The notes under the pieces were generated by a model. It ran no database searches. It saw only the letters and a list, made by a program, of their open reading frames with translations, and was not told the origin of the DNA. A stretch of 64,000 bases of DNA from Pseudomonas sp. NFIX28 (lineage in GTDB: Bacteria; Pseudomonadota; Gammaproteobacteria; Pseudomonadales; Pseudomonadaceae): the NCBI RefSeq assembly GCF_900107395.1, contig NZ_FNPW01000004.1, forward strand, positions 372,001-436,000, in the 5' to 3' direction. Shown in pieces: positions 43,729 through 52,457 of the stretch (within the stretch, counting starts at the first letter, position 1; each line of letters starts with the position of its first letter). The translations under genes and the position numbers were made by a program.

Positions 43729-44853
43729 ATGCCTGCCACCTTCACCAAAAGCGCCCTGCTGCTGAGCCTGATGCTTGGCCTGGGCCAGGCACAGGCCGCC
43801 AGCCCAAGCCCCACCGCACTGGCTGTCAGCCAAGGCATTCCACACCCCGCGGTGATCGCTCACCGGGGCGCGTCCTTCGATGCACCGGAGTCCACCGCCG
43901 CCGCCTACAAACTGGCCCGCGACCTGGGGGCCGACTACCTGGAAATGGACCTGCAGCGCAGCAAGGATGGCGTGCTGTTCGCCCTGCACGACAACAACCT
44001 GCAGCGCACCACCGACGTCGCCAGCAAGTTCCCCGAGCGCAAGGACAGCCCGGCCAACGCGTTCACCATGGCCGAACTGAAAACCCTCGACGCCGGCAGC
44101 TGGTTCAACCAGGCCTACCCCGAGCGCGCCCGCCCCAGCTACGTCGGCCTGAAGATCCTGACCCTCGACGAAATCATCGACATCGCCCAGAGCAACCCGC
44201 AGCACAAGCCCGGCCTGTACATCGAGACCAAGGAGCCCAAGCAGTTCCCCGGCATCGAGCACGACCTCAAGGAAAAACTCCAGGACCGCGGCTGGCTCAG
44301 CCCGGCCGGCTCCAAGCTGGCGAAAAGCGGCCTGGCGGTAGGCCAGGGCAAAGGCAAGGTGGTGTTGCAGACCTTCGAGAAGAGCAGCCTGGAACTGCTG
44401 CACAAGGAAATGCCCAAGGTGCCGAAGATCCTCCTGCTGTGGGTCGGTGAAGGCGGCATGCAGCCCAAGTCCGACGTGACCTTTGCCAACAGCGGCGAGA
44501 AAGACAAGGCGGCCTATTACGCCAAGCAGGAGCCCAAGGACAAGGCCGAGTTCGAGCAGTGGGTCAGCTACGCCAAGGCCCAGGGCGCCATTGGCACCGG
44601 ACCGTCGGCGGCCCTGACCCATGGCGGCGACCAGAGCTATTCGGACCTGATCCAGCCCTGGATGAACCAGTTCACCCACGACCAGGGCCTGCTGGTGCAT
44701 GTCTACACCATCGACGAGCCGGTGGATTTCAAGAAGGTCATGGACGCCGGCGTCGACGGCATCTTCACCAATCGCGCCGCGGAACTGCTCAAGTACGTCA
44801 AGCGTCCGGCCAGCGGCAGCGTGAGCCAGCTGCTCCAGGCCAACGGCTACTGA
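43729..44853 (+). CDS. glpQ: Periplasmic glycerophosphodiester phosphodiesterase
   Basis: 374 residues. A signal peptide (about 1-25, KSALLLSLMLGLGQAQA) directs export. The GDPD TIM-barrel motifs are HRGASFDAPESTAAAY (catalytic His), EMDLQRSKDG and LHDNNLQRTT (second His). It hydrolyses deacylated phospholipids to sn-glycerol 3-phosphate plus alcohol, supplying phosphate or carbon. The start at 43729 is chosen by the signal peptide; GAAAGGA lies 14 bases upstream. No clear Pho box was found. Confidence 0.93.
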   Translation: MPATFTKSALLLSLMLGLGQAQAASPSPTALAVSQGIPHPAVIAHRGASFDAPESTAAAYKLARDLGADYLEMDLQRSKDGVLFALHDNNLQRTTDVASKFPERKDSPANAFTMAELKTLDAGSWFNQAYPERARPSYVGLKILTLDEIIDIAQSNPQHKPGLYIETKEPKQFPGIEHDLKEKLQDRGWLSPAGSKLAKSGLAVGQGKGKVVLQTFEKSSLELLHKEMPKVPKILLLWVGEGGMQPKSDVTFANSGEKDKAAYYAKQEPKDKAEFEQWVSYAKAQGAIGTGPSAALTHGGDQSYSDLIQPWMNQFTHDQGLLVHVYTIDEPVDFKKVMDAGVDGIFTNRAAELLKYVKRPASGSVSQLLQANGY

Positions 44854-44862
44854 CCCATCGCC

Positions 44863-45543
44863 GTGCGCACGCCCGAGTGGACAGGCCAGCTGTGGCTCGG
44901 GCGCGACTACGGACTGATCCAGGGTGAGCTGGGGCGTACCGCGCCCCACGCCCACTACGCCCACCAATGGATCCTCGCCCCCGATGCGCCGGTTACCGTC
45001 AGCCTCGACGGTACTTCCCACAGCGCCCATCAAGTGTTTATCCCGGCCATGCAGCGCCATGCCATCCTCGATGCGCCCGGCACGCTGTTCACCCTCTACG
45101 CCGAACCGCTGGCAATCGACGCCCAGGCCCTGCAACACAGCCTGCTGGCAGTCGAGCCGACGCTGCCGGCGCTGGCCGCGGCGCTGCAGCGATGCCCGCG
45201 CCGGACCTTGCACGACCGGCGGATCGAAAAGGCCCTGGCAGCCCTCGACAGACAACTGGCCGGCAAAGTCTCGGCCAGCGCCCTGGCGGCCCATGCGCAC
45301 TTGTCCCTGAGCCAGCTCGAACGGTTGTTCAGCGGCCAGCTCGGCTTGCCGGTGCGGCGCCTGGTGCTGTGGCGGCGCCTGCGCCTGGCAATGGGCCTGG
45401 TGCTGGCGGGCCAGGCCATTACCGACGCCGCCCATGGCGCCGGGTTTGCCGATTCGGCGCACTTCTCGCGCACCCTGAAAACCTTGTTCGGGGTCACCGC
45501 GCGCCAGGCCCTGCAACACATCGAGCTGCGCCTGCTGGACTGA
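44863..45543 (+). CDS. AraC-family transcriptional regulator
   Basis: 226 residues from a GTG at 44863, nine bases after glpQ. Short cupin-like N-terminal part (1-95: HAHYAHQWILAP). AraC-type DNA-binding domain at about 125-220 (ALAAHAHLSLSQLERLFSGQLG, ITDAAHGAGFADSAHFSRTLKTLFG). The close spacing suggests co-transcription with glpQ, but a regulator of the next gene or of glpQ is equally possible. The GTG start lacks a clear ribosome site. Confidence 0.82.
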   Translation: MRTPEWTGQLWLGRDYGLIQGELGRTAPHAHYAHQWILAPDAPVTVSLDGTSHSAHQVFIPAMQRHAILDAPGTLFTLYAEPLAIDAQALQHSLLAVEPTLPALAAALQRCPRRTLHDRRIEKALAALDRQLAGKVSASALAAHAHLSLSQLERLFSGQLGLPVRRLVLWRRLRLAMGLVLAGQAITDAAHGAGFADSAHFSRTLKTLFGVTARQALQHIELRLLD

Positions 45544-45544
45544 C

Positions 45545-46432
45545 TCAACGCCGCAACGGCAAGGGCACCGGCGGTTCCTCATGCACGGCTTGCCTGCTGA
45601 ACGGTGCGAGCAATTGCCGCCAGTAACCCTGCGGATAATCCGGCTGGCTGCCGATGCCCAGGTCGCCCTGGCGGATCGGGTAGGCCGAGCAATAAAACGC
45701 CGTGCCCAGCAACCAGTCCCAGACATTCAGGAACAGGCCGAAATTCACATTGCCGGCGGTGCCGTATTTCATGTGATGGAAACGATGCATCGGTGCCCAG
45801 GCAAACACCCAGCCCAGGGGACCGGGGCGCATGTCGACATTGGAATGCTGCAACAGCAGCTGGATGGCGATGGCAAACGCCAGCAACTGCGCCACCGGCA
45901 AGGGGATTCCCAAGAACAGCAGCGGCAACAGCCCGGCGCTGGCTTCCAGCAATTGATGCAGCGGGTGCTTCATCAAACCGTTGAAGCCATACAAGCGCTG
46001 CACGCTGTGATGCACCGCGTGCAGGCGCCACAGCCACGGCAGCCGATGGCTGAAATAATGCGCCAGGGTCAGGCCGCAGTCGGCGACGACAATCGCCAGC
46101 GCCAACTGAGCCCACAGCGGCCAGCCGCGCGGCCACAGACCGTCGAGCGCCAGCACACTCACCAGCCCCGGCAACAGCAGCAGCCCCAGGGCATTCAGGC
46201 TTTCATTGACCAGCGCGTGCACCCCATCACGCAGCCGGTCCCGCCGTGGGCGGTTCCAGTCCACCTCGTAGGGCAACCACCACTCCGCCAGGAAGGACAC
46301 CCCAAGCGCCGCGGCGAACACCAGCAGCAACCAGGCCGGGGCCAGCCCCGGCGTAGCGACCACCCACACTCCGGCGCCGATGAAGCCGGCAAAAAATCCG
46401 GGACCGTACAAACCTTTGATCATTGCTTTCAT
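45545..46432 (-). CDS. Sterol desaturase/fatty acid hydroxylase-family membrane protein
   Basis: 295 residues, several hydrophobic helices. The di-iron histidine motifs are HYFSHRLPWLW, HAVHHSVQ and HRFHHMKY. Members hydroxylate or desaturate lipid-like substrates; the natural substrate here is unknown. Start at 46432 (MKAMIKGLYGPG) with AGGAG eight bases upstream; the frame continues to 46537 without support. Convergent with the AraC gene (1-bp gap). Confidence 0.85.
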   Translation of the reverse strand: MKAMIKGLYGPGFFAGFIGAGVWVVATPGLAPAWLLLVFAAALGVSFLAEWWLPYEVDWNRPRRDRLRDGVHALVNESLNALGLLLLPGLVSVLALDGLWPRGWPLWAQLALAIVVADCGLTLAHYFSHRLPWLWRLHAVHHSVQRLYGFNGLMKHPLHQLLEASAGLLPLLFLGIPLPVAQLLAFAIAIQLLLQHSNVDMRPGPLGWVFAWAPMHRFHHMKYGTAGNVNFGLFLNVWDWLLGTAFYCSAYPIRQGDLGIGSQPDYPQGYWRQLLAPFSRQAVHEEPPVPLPLRR

Positions 46433-46584
46433 CACTGCCTCTCCTGTTCGAGAGCACAGCTTGAAAGAGCGGTGGAGTTGTTGAATTGAACAAACGACGC
46501 AAAGCTTGCGCTGAATTAAGGGTGAATTAAGTTGCACCGGCTAATCTGAACCCACTTAAACGAATCACCCCAAGGAAAGACCTT

Positions 46585-46902
46585 ATGAAAACGTTGACTG
46601 CCCTGTTCGCCGCTACCGCCCTGACCCTGACCGCTGGCCTGGCCCAGGCCGACGTCCGCCCGGACCTGATCCCGGGCCTGCTCAAGGCCGGCACCATCAT
46701 GGACCTGGAAAAACTCAACCAGGCCGCACTGGCCGAACACCCAGGCACCACCGCCGCCAACATCACCGACACCGAGCTTGAGCAAACAGCGGCCGGCGCC
46801 TACGTCTACCAGGTGGAACTGCGTGACGCCAAGGGCGTCGAGTGGGACGTCGACCTGGACGCCAAGACCGGCAAGGTTTTGAGCAACAAGCAAGACAAGT
46901 AA
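46585..46902 (+). CDS. Exported PepSY-domain protein
   Basis: 105 residues with a signal peptide (KTLTALFAATALTLTAGLAQA, cut near residue 22). The mature part carries a PepSY-like region (about 60-100: YVYQVELRDAKGVEWDVDLDAKTGKVL). Such proteins may modulate proteases or two-component sensors. Ribosome site AAGGAAAG upstream. It ends at a strong shared terminator. Confidence 0.85.
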   Translation: MKTLTALFAATALTLTAGLAQADVRPDLIPGLLKAGTIMDLEKLNQAALAEHPGTTAANITDTELEQTAAGAYVYQVELRDAKGVEWDVDLDAKTGKVLSNKQDK

Positions 46903-46911
46903 TTCGCCCAA

Positions 46912-46949
46912 CAAAAAAGCCGCGTGGCCGAAAGGCCACGCGGCTTTTT
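46912..46949. terminator. Bidirectional terminator
   Basis: GCCGCGTGGCC, loop GAAA, GGCCACGCGGC is a perfect 11-bp stem with A6 before and T5 after, so it can stop the PepSY gene rightward and the chemoreceptor gene leftward. Confidence 0.93.
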
Positions 46950-46962
46950 CATGCCCGGTGCA

Positions 46963-48588
46963 TCAGGCGCTCAGGCGTGCCGTCACCTCGTTCAACTGCC
47001 CCGACAGCTGGTGCAGGTTCTGACTGGCGCGCTCGGTGCGCTGCACATGGTCCAGGTTGGTGCTGGCGATCGCGGTGATCTCGGTCAGGTTGCGCGAGAT
47101 GTCCTCGGCCACCGAGGTCTGCTCTTCCGCCGCCGTGGCGATCTGCCGGTTCATGTCGCGGATCGCCTCGACCGCCTCGGTGATCCGCTCCAGCATGGTG
47201 CCGGCCTGGATCACCTGCTCGACGCTGGCATCGCTGCGCGCCTGGCCGTTCTCGATCGCATGGGCGGCGTCCAGCGCGCCGGTCTGCACGCTCTGGATGA
47301 TCTGGTTGATCTCGATGATCGACGCCGCGGTGCGCTGCGCCAGGCTGCGCACCTCGTCGGCGACCACGGCAAAACCGCGCCCCGCTTCACCGGCCCGCGC
47401 GGCCTCGATGGCGGCATTGAGCGCCAGCAGGTTGGTCTGCTCGGCGATCCCGCGGATCACTTCCAGCACCTTGCCGATGCGCCCGCTGTCGGCTTCCAGG
47501 CGACGGATCACCTCGGCGGTGTTGGCGATTTCGCCACGCATCAGGGTGATGGCGTGGATGGTGCCCTGCATCACCTGCTCGCCCTGCTGGGCCGACTGGT
47601 CGGCGTCATCGGCGGCGCGCGCCGCATCCGCCGCATGGCGCGCCACTTCCTGGGCGGTGGCGGACATTTCATTCATCGCCGTGGCCACCTGGTCGGTGCG
47701 ATTGAACTGCTCGCCGGTGCCCTGGGACATCAGGGTGGCGATGGCATTCAATTCGCCGCTGGCGCTGTCTAGGTCGGACGCGCTGCGCTGCAGGCGGCCG
47801 AAGGTTTCGGCGAGGAAATCGCGCAGGGTGTTGGCGGCGACCGCCAGCTTGCCCAACTCGTCCTGGCGGCTGCTGGCCACGCGCTCGGCAATCCGCCCAC
47901 GGCTGAGTTGCGCCACGTAGTCGATCAACTGGCGGATCGGCTCCACCAGGCTGCGGTTGACCAGCCACAGGCTCAAGAGGCCGATCAGCAGGCCCGAGAC
48001 GAGCATCACCAGCAGGCCGATCCACACCGTGCGCTGGGCGGCGGCGCTGATGCCCCGCGACTGCTCGCTACCCTGCTTGCGCAGCTCGCTCACCAGTTCG
48101 CTCATCTGCTCGCTGGCGGCGCGGTCCACGCCCTTGACCGCGGCATCGCCGACGGCCGGGTCGGCACCGGCGGCGACAAAGGCATCGCGCCCTTTCTGGT
48201 ACGCCGTGCCCAGCACCCGGTGCGCTTCACGCAGGCGTTCGATGCGCTCCTTGAGCCTGGCGTCGAGGCCAGGCTGGGTCGCCAGCTGGCCAAGAATGCC
48301 CTGCACATCGCGCTGGCGATCCTCGAACTGCTGCCAGTACTTGGCCAGGTCGGCGCTCTGCTTGCCACGCAGCAATACGTTTTTCCATTCCTGCACCTGG
48401 ACCTTGAATTGCAAGTTGGCTTCATCGATCAACTGCGAGGTGCGCAGCGGTCCCTCGATCAGCTCGCGATAACCTTGCACGCCATTGGACAGGAAGTGAA
48501 AACACGCCAGCGCGATCAACAGCATCGCCAGCAGACTGCCGCTCAACAGGGCCAGAACTTGCGCTCTCAGGGATTTTTGCAGGGACAT
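46963..48588 (-). CDS. Membrane methyl-accepting chemotaxis protein
   Basis: 541 residues. A first membrane helix at about 10-32 ([22 protein letters not shown]) is followed by a periplasmic helical sensor domain of about 160 residues. The second helix lies at about 195-215 ([21 protein letters not shown]), then HAMP and the MCP signalling domain with hairpin tip [39 protein letters not shown]. The ligand is unknown; the sensor resembles the four-helix-bundle type. Start at 48588 with AGGGA-type site upstream. Confidence 0.93.
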   Translation of the reverse strand: MSLQKSLRAQVLALLSGSLLAMLLIALACFHFLSNGVQGYRELIEGPLRTSQLIDEANLQFKVQVQEWKNVLLRGKQSADLAKYWQQFEDRQRDVQGILGQLATQPGLDARLKERIERLREAHRVLGTAYQKGRDAFVAAGADPAVGDAAVKGVDRAASEQMSELVSELRKQGSEQSRGISAAAQRTVWIGLLVMLVSGLLIGLLSLWLVNRSLVEPIRQLIDYVAQLSRGRIAERVASSRQDELGKLAVAANTLRDFLAETFGRLQRSASDLDSASGELNAIATLMSQGTGEQFNRTDQVATAMNEMSATAQEVARHAADAARAADDADQSAQQGEQVMQGTIHAITLMRGEIANTAEVIRRLEADSGRIGKVLEVIRGIAEQTNLLALNAAIEAARAGEAGRGFAVVADEVRSLAQRTAASIIEINQIIQSVQTGALDAAHAIENGQARSDASVEQVIQAGTMLERITEAVEAIRDMNRQIATAAEEQTSVAEDISRNLTEITAIASTNLDHVQRTERASQNLHQLSGQLNEVTARLSA

Positions 48589-48862
48589 CGAATGAGATCT
48601 CTCAACAGGGATAAAGCACGCCCGAGGCGGGCATGCGTGGCTTGCGGACGTCCCTGTCAGGCGAACCGGGGCAAGCCGGTCACGCAGTCGTCGTAGGCGT
48701 GATCGGCCTGAAAGAAGCTTTCTTGAGGGCCTCCGACAGCCGGTTACAAGCGCTGGGCATTGCATTTCAAATCGTCACAAATCGGTCATGCGGCCTTGCG
48801 ATGATCGGGCTCAAGTGAACCTGTAAAAGCGCTTACAGGTGACTTCCCTCCTGCGAGCCTTC

Positions 48863-49885
48863 ATGAACCACAGCATCGACCAAGCCCATCGCGACTCCGA
48901 TCTGTTCGGCCTGCTCTACGGCTTTGCATTTCGCCCCGGCGAGCGGGGGCGCGAACTCGATTCGGCCAAGGCCCTGCAAGCCCTGCAACGGCCGGACGAT
49001 GGCGAGCAGTTTTTCTGGCTGCACCTGAACCTGGCGCATGCCGCCTGCGAGCGCTGGATGCAGAGCCACCTGGCGCTGCCGGAAGAGTTCTTCGAGGCCT
49101 TGCACGAAGGCTCGCGCTCGACCCGCATCGAACATGTGGATTCGGCGCTGCTGGCGGTGGTCAACGACGTGGTGTTCAACTTCGGCAGCATGGTCTCCTC
49201 GGACATCTCCACCCTGTGGGTCTGCGTGCGCAGCCGGCTGATCGTCAGCGCGCGCCTGCAGCCCTTGCATTCGGTGGACAAGCTGCGCTCCTCGGTCAAG
49301 GCCGGCGAACGTTTTCGCTCGCCCCTGGAACTGCTGGTGCACCTGTTGCGCGACCAGGGCGAAGTGCTGACCCAGATCGTGCGCAAGACCAGCCTCAACG
49401 TCGACCAGATCGAAGACCAGTTGCTGGCCGCGCGGATCTCCACCAACCGCGCCGAACTGGGGGCCATGCGCCGTGTGCTGGTGCGCCTGCAACGCCTGCT
49501 GGCGCTGGAGCCGGGCTCGTTGCTGCGGCTGCTCAACCGTCCGCCGCAATGGCTGCAGAAGGAGGACGTCAAGGAACTGCGCAAGTCCACCGAGGAGTTC
49601 GCGCTGATCATCAACGACCTCACCGCCCTGGGCGAGCGGATCAAGCTGCTGCAGGAAGAGATCGCCGCCAATATCAACGAACAGACCAACCGCACACTGT
49701 TCACCCTGACCGTGGTCACGGTGCTGGCGCTGCCGATCAACATCATCGCCGGCTTCTTCGGCATGAACGTCGGCGGCATTCCCTTCTCCGAAGACCCGGA
49801 AGGTTTCTGGATCCTCGTCGCGCTGGTCGCCACCTTCACCGTCATCGCCGGCCGCTGGGCGTTTCGCAAGCGCCAGGATATGTAG
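48863..49885 (+). CDS. CorA/ZntB-family metal ion transporter
   Basis: 340 residues. The large cytoplasmic N-terminal domain ends in long helices. Two C-terminal membrane helices follow (about 280-300 and 312-332) with the diagnostic pore motif GMNVGGIP, the ZntB-type variant of the CorA GMN signature. It transports zinc or magnesium. Start at 48863 (MNHSIDQAHRDSD); a GTG at 48839 is the alternative. Confidence 0.9.
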   Translation: MNHSIDQAHRDSDLFGLLYGFAFRPGERGRELDSAKALQALQRPDDGEQFFWLHLNLAHAACERWMQSHLALPEEFFEALHEGSRSTRIEHVDSALLAVVNDVVFNFGSMVSSDISTLWVCVRSRLIVSARLQPLHSVDKLRSSVKAGERFRSPLELLVHLLRDQGEVLTQIVRKTSLNVDQIEDQLLAARISTNRAELGAMRRVLVRLQRLLALEPGSLLRLLNRPPQWLQKEDVKELRKSTEEFALIINDLTALGERIKLLQEEIAANINEQTNRTLFTLTVVTVLALPINIIAGFFGMNVGGIPFSEDPEGFWILVALVATFTVIAGRWAFRKRQDM

Positions 49886-49898
49886 GCCACCACCTGCC

Positions 49899-50007
49899 GT
49901 AGGAGCGAGGCTTGCCCGCGATGGCGCCCGCAGCTACACAACCGTGTTCAAGAGCCTGGCCGGTGGCGTTTGTCATGGCCTCTTCGCGGGCGAGCCTCGC
50001 TCCTACG
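49899..50007 (+). repeat. REP pair (GTAGGAGCGAGGCTTGCCCGCGA type)
   Basis: GTAGGAGCGAGGCTTGCCCG begins at 49899 and the inverted copy CGGGCGAGCCTCGCTCCTAC ends at 50006, with a variable 60-base spacer. It lies between the CorA/ZntB-like gene and pitA. Confidence 0.85.
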
Positions 50008-50133
50008 CAGAAGGGGGCTGCTTCTTGACCAGTGGTTAAAGGATTCACCCAAACACTGACCTGAGGCAGCCTCTGCGTAATATTTGGCAACGATCATGGG
50101 CGGCATTCTTTTCTGTCACAGGATTGTCCGGCA

Positions 50134-51750
50134 ATGGCCACCCCTTCCCTGACCGCCGCCCCGCCTGCCCCCGCCCTCGAAGCCAGACCGCACCTGGATA
50201 AAAAAGCCAGCCCCTTCACCCTCGTCGTGTTCTTCGCGGTCCTCGCCATGGGCCTGCTGTTCACCGCCTACAGCCTGATGCACGACATGCATGAGCTGGG
50301 CGCCACGCTCACCACCTGGACCCCGTTCCTGCTGCTCGGCGTGGCCCTGCTGATCGCCCTGGGCTTCGAGTTCGTCAACGGTTTCCACGACACCGCCAAC
50401 GCCGTGGCCACGGTGATCTACACCCACTCGCTGCCGCCGCATTTCGCGGTGGTCTGGTCGGGTTTGTTCAATTTCCTCGGTGTGCTGCTGTCCAGCGGCG
50501 CAGTGGCCTTCGGCATCATCGCCCTGCTGCCGGTGGAGCTGATCCTGCAGGTCGGCTCGTCGGCCGGCTTCGCGATGATCTTCGCCCTGCTGATCGCGGC
50601 CATCCTGTGGAACTTGGGCACCTGGTGGCTGGGCCTGCCGGCCTCGTCGTCGCATACCCTGATCGGCTCGATCATCGGCGTCGGCGTGGCCAACGCCCTG
50701 ATGCACGGGCGCGACGGCACCAGCGGCGTGGACTGGAGCCAGGCCACCAAGGTCGGCTATGCCCTGCTGTTCTCGCCATTGATCGGCTTCGCCTTCGCCG
50801 CACTGCTGCTTCTGGCCCTGCGCCTGTTCGTCAAGAACCGTGCGCTGTACCAGGCGCCCAAGGGCAACACCCCGCCGCCGTGGTGGATTCGCGGCATGCT
50901 GATCGTCACCTGCACCGGCGTGTCCTTCGCCCACGGCTCCAACGACGGCCAGAAAGGCATGGGCCTGATCATGCTGATCCTGGTCGGCACCCTGCCCATG
51001 GCCTATGCGCTGAACCGCACCATGCCGGCCGACCAGGCCCTGCAATTCGCCGCCGTGGCCGAAGTCACCCAGCAAGCCCTGGTGAAAAACGCCCCGCAAC
51101 CGGCCCCGGCCGACCCGCGCGCGGTGCTTTCGGACTATGTGCGCAGCAAGGAAGCCACGCCGCAGCTGGTTCCGGCGCTGGCCGCCCTGACCGGTCATAT
51201 CGGTGAAGAAGTGAAGGGCTACGGCTCGTTGGCCAAGGTGCCCGCCGAAGCCATGGGCAACGTGCGCAACGACATGTACCTGAGCAGCGAAACCATTCGC
51301 CTGATGGACAAGAACCAGGTCGGCCATTTCGATGCCGACACCCGGGGCAAGTTGCAATTGTTCAAGCAGCAGATCGACAACGCCACGCGCTTCATTCCGC
51401 TGTGGGTGAAGATCGCCGTGGCCATCGCCCTCGGCCTGGGCACCATGGTCGGCTGGAAACGCATCGTGGTCACGGTCGGCGAGAAGATCGGCAAGACCCA
51501 CCTGACCTACGCCCAGGGCGCCTCGGCGGAAACCGTGGCGATGCTGACCATCGGCGCCGCCGACCTGTTCGGCCTGCCAGTGTCCACCACCCACGTGCTG
51601 TCTTCGGGCGTGGCCGGGACCATGGTCGCCAACGGTGGCGGCCTGCAGATGCAGACCATCCGCAACCTGCTGATGGCCTGGGTGCTGACCCTGCCCGCGG
51701 CGATCCTGCTGTCCGGCAGCCTGTACTGGCTATTCACCCAACTGTTCTAA
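50134..51750 (+). CDS. pitA: PiT-family inorganic phosphate transporter
   Basis: 538 residues, about ten membrane helices with a large central soluble loop (about 320-420). PiT signature repeats are seen at FVNGFHDTANAVATVIYT in the N-terminal half, and VSFAHGSNDGQKGMGLIMLI plus GLPVSTTHVLSSGVAGTM in the C-terminal half. It takes up phosphate as a metal-phosphate complex with protons. Start at 50134. Flanked by two REP pairs. Confidence 0.93.
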   Translation: MATPSLTAAPPAPALEARPHLDKKASPFTLVVFFAVLAMGLLFTAYSLMHDMHELGATLTTWTPFLLLGVALLIALGFEFVNGFHDTANAVATVIYTHSLPPHFAVVWSGLFNFLGVLLSSGAVAFGIIALLPVELILQVGSSAGFAMIFALLIAAILWNLGTWWLGLPASSSHTLIGSIIGVGVANALMHGRDGTSGVDWSQATKVGYALLFSPLIGFAFAALLLLALRLFVKNRALYQAPKGNTPPPWWIRGMLIVTCTGVSFAHGSNDGQKGMGLIMLILVGTLPMAYALNRTMPADQALQFAAVAEVTQQALVKNAPQPAPADPRAVLSDYVRSKEATPQLVPALAALTGHIGEEVKGYGSLAKVPAEAMGNVRNDMYLSSETIRLMDKNQVGHFDADTRGKLQLFKQQIDNATRFIPLWVKIAVAIALGLGTMVGWKRIVVTVGEKIGKTHLTYAQGASAETVAMLTIGAADLFGLPVSTTHVLSSGVAGTMVANGGGLQMQTIRNLLMAWVLTLPAAILLSGSLYWLFTQLF

Positions 51751-51759
51751 ACCATTCCC

Positions 51760-51840
51760 GTAGGAGCGAGGCTTGCCCGCGAAAAGTCCCGACCCGCTGA
51801 TGGTGTCGTGGTTCTTCGCGGGCAAGCCTCGCTCCTACAG
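51760..51840 (+). repeat. REP pair (GTAGGAGCGAGGCTTGCCCGCGA type)
   Basis: GTAGGAGCGAGGCTTGCCCG from 51760 and CGGGCAAGCCTCGCTCCTAC ending at 51838 are inverted copies around a 30-base spacer. It lies between convergent pitA and pqiC. Confidence 0.87.
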
Positions 51841-51851
51841 GAGGGCGGGTG

Positions 51852-52457
51852 TCAGGAACAGCGCGTGGCGGGGTTTTGCGCCCAACGCTTGGCGGTGCCG
51901 GCAATGCGCTTGGCCAATTCGTCGATGGCCCGCTGGTGGGCCTGGACCAGGCTCGACAGTTCGACGCTGGCCGGCTGGCTGATGCGGCTGCTGCATGTCA
52001 GGCTGCGACGCTCGATGCCGTCGCCGCGCAGGCGCAGGTTCCACACCACGTCGATCAGCGCATAACGCCCCGGCACCGATTCGAAACGACGGACATCGGT
52101 CTGCAACGACAACACCGGCTGCCCCGCGGCCTTGGGCAGCCCTTCCAGGTTGCGCGTGCCCAGTTGCAGCTCCATCTGGCTGGCCAGGGCGTCGTGGAAT
52201 TCGTCCACCAGCGGCGCACTCCAACGCGCGGTTTCCAGGATCGCCAGGGTGCCGCCGTCCTGGCGCACGACGACTTGCGGCTGGTCGACCTGCATCGGGA
52301 TGCGCACCCCGGCCATCTCGAATTGCAGGCCCGACGCCGCGGCGCCAGCGGCCGCCGGCTCGGGCGCCGGCGGCATCAGGGTGTAGTAATGGGTCGGCGC
52401 CGAGCTGCAGGCCGCCAGGCCCAGGGACGCGATCAACAACACTAGAGTTTTTTTCAT
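51852..52457 (-). CDS. pqiC: PqiC-like lipoprotein
   Basis: 201 residues. The signal peptide ends in the lipobox LAAC (Cys17), so it is lipid-anchored, probably at the outer membrane. The mature domain is that of ABC-type transport auxiliary lipoproteins (DUF330): HYYTLMPP, RWSAPLVDEFHDAL. With PqiA and PqiB it forms a lipid-transport path between the membranes. Its ATG overlaps the pqiB stop by four bases. Confidence 0.9.
   Translation of the reverse strand: MKKTLVLLIASLGLAACSSAPTHYYTLMPPAPEPAAAGAAASGLQFEMAGVRIPMQVDQPQVVVRQDGGTLAILETARWSAPLVDEFHDALASQMELQLGTRNLEGLPKAAGQPVLSLQTDVRRFESVPGRYALIDVVWNLRLRGDGIERRSLTCSSRISQPASVELSSLVQAHQRAIDELAKRIAGTAKRWAQNPATRCS

Noticed and set aside
43681..45726. 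681-codon minus-strand frame opposite glpQ and the AraC gene
   Set aside because: Covers two genes with clear motifs on the plus strand; its own sequence is Gly/Gln-rich and featureless.
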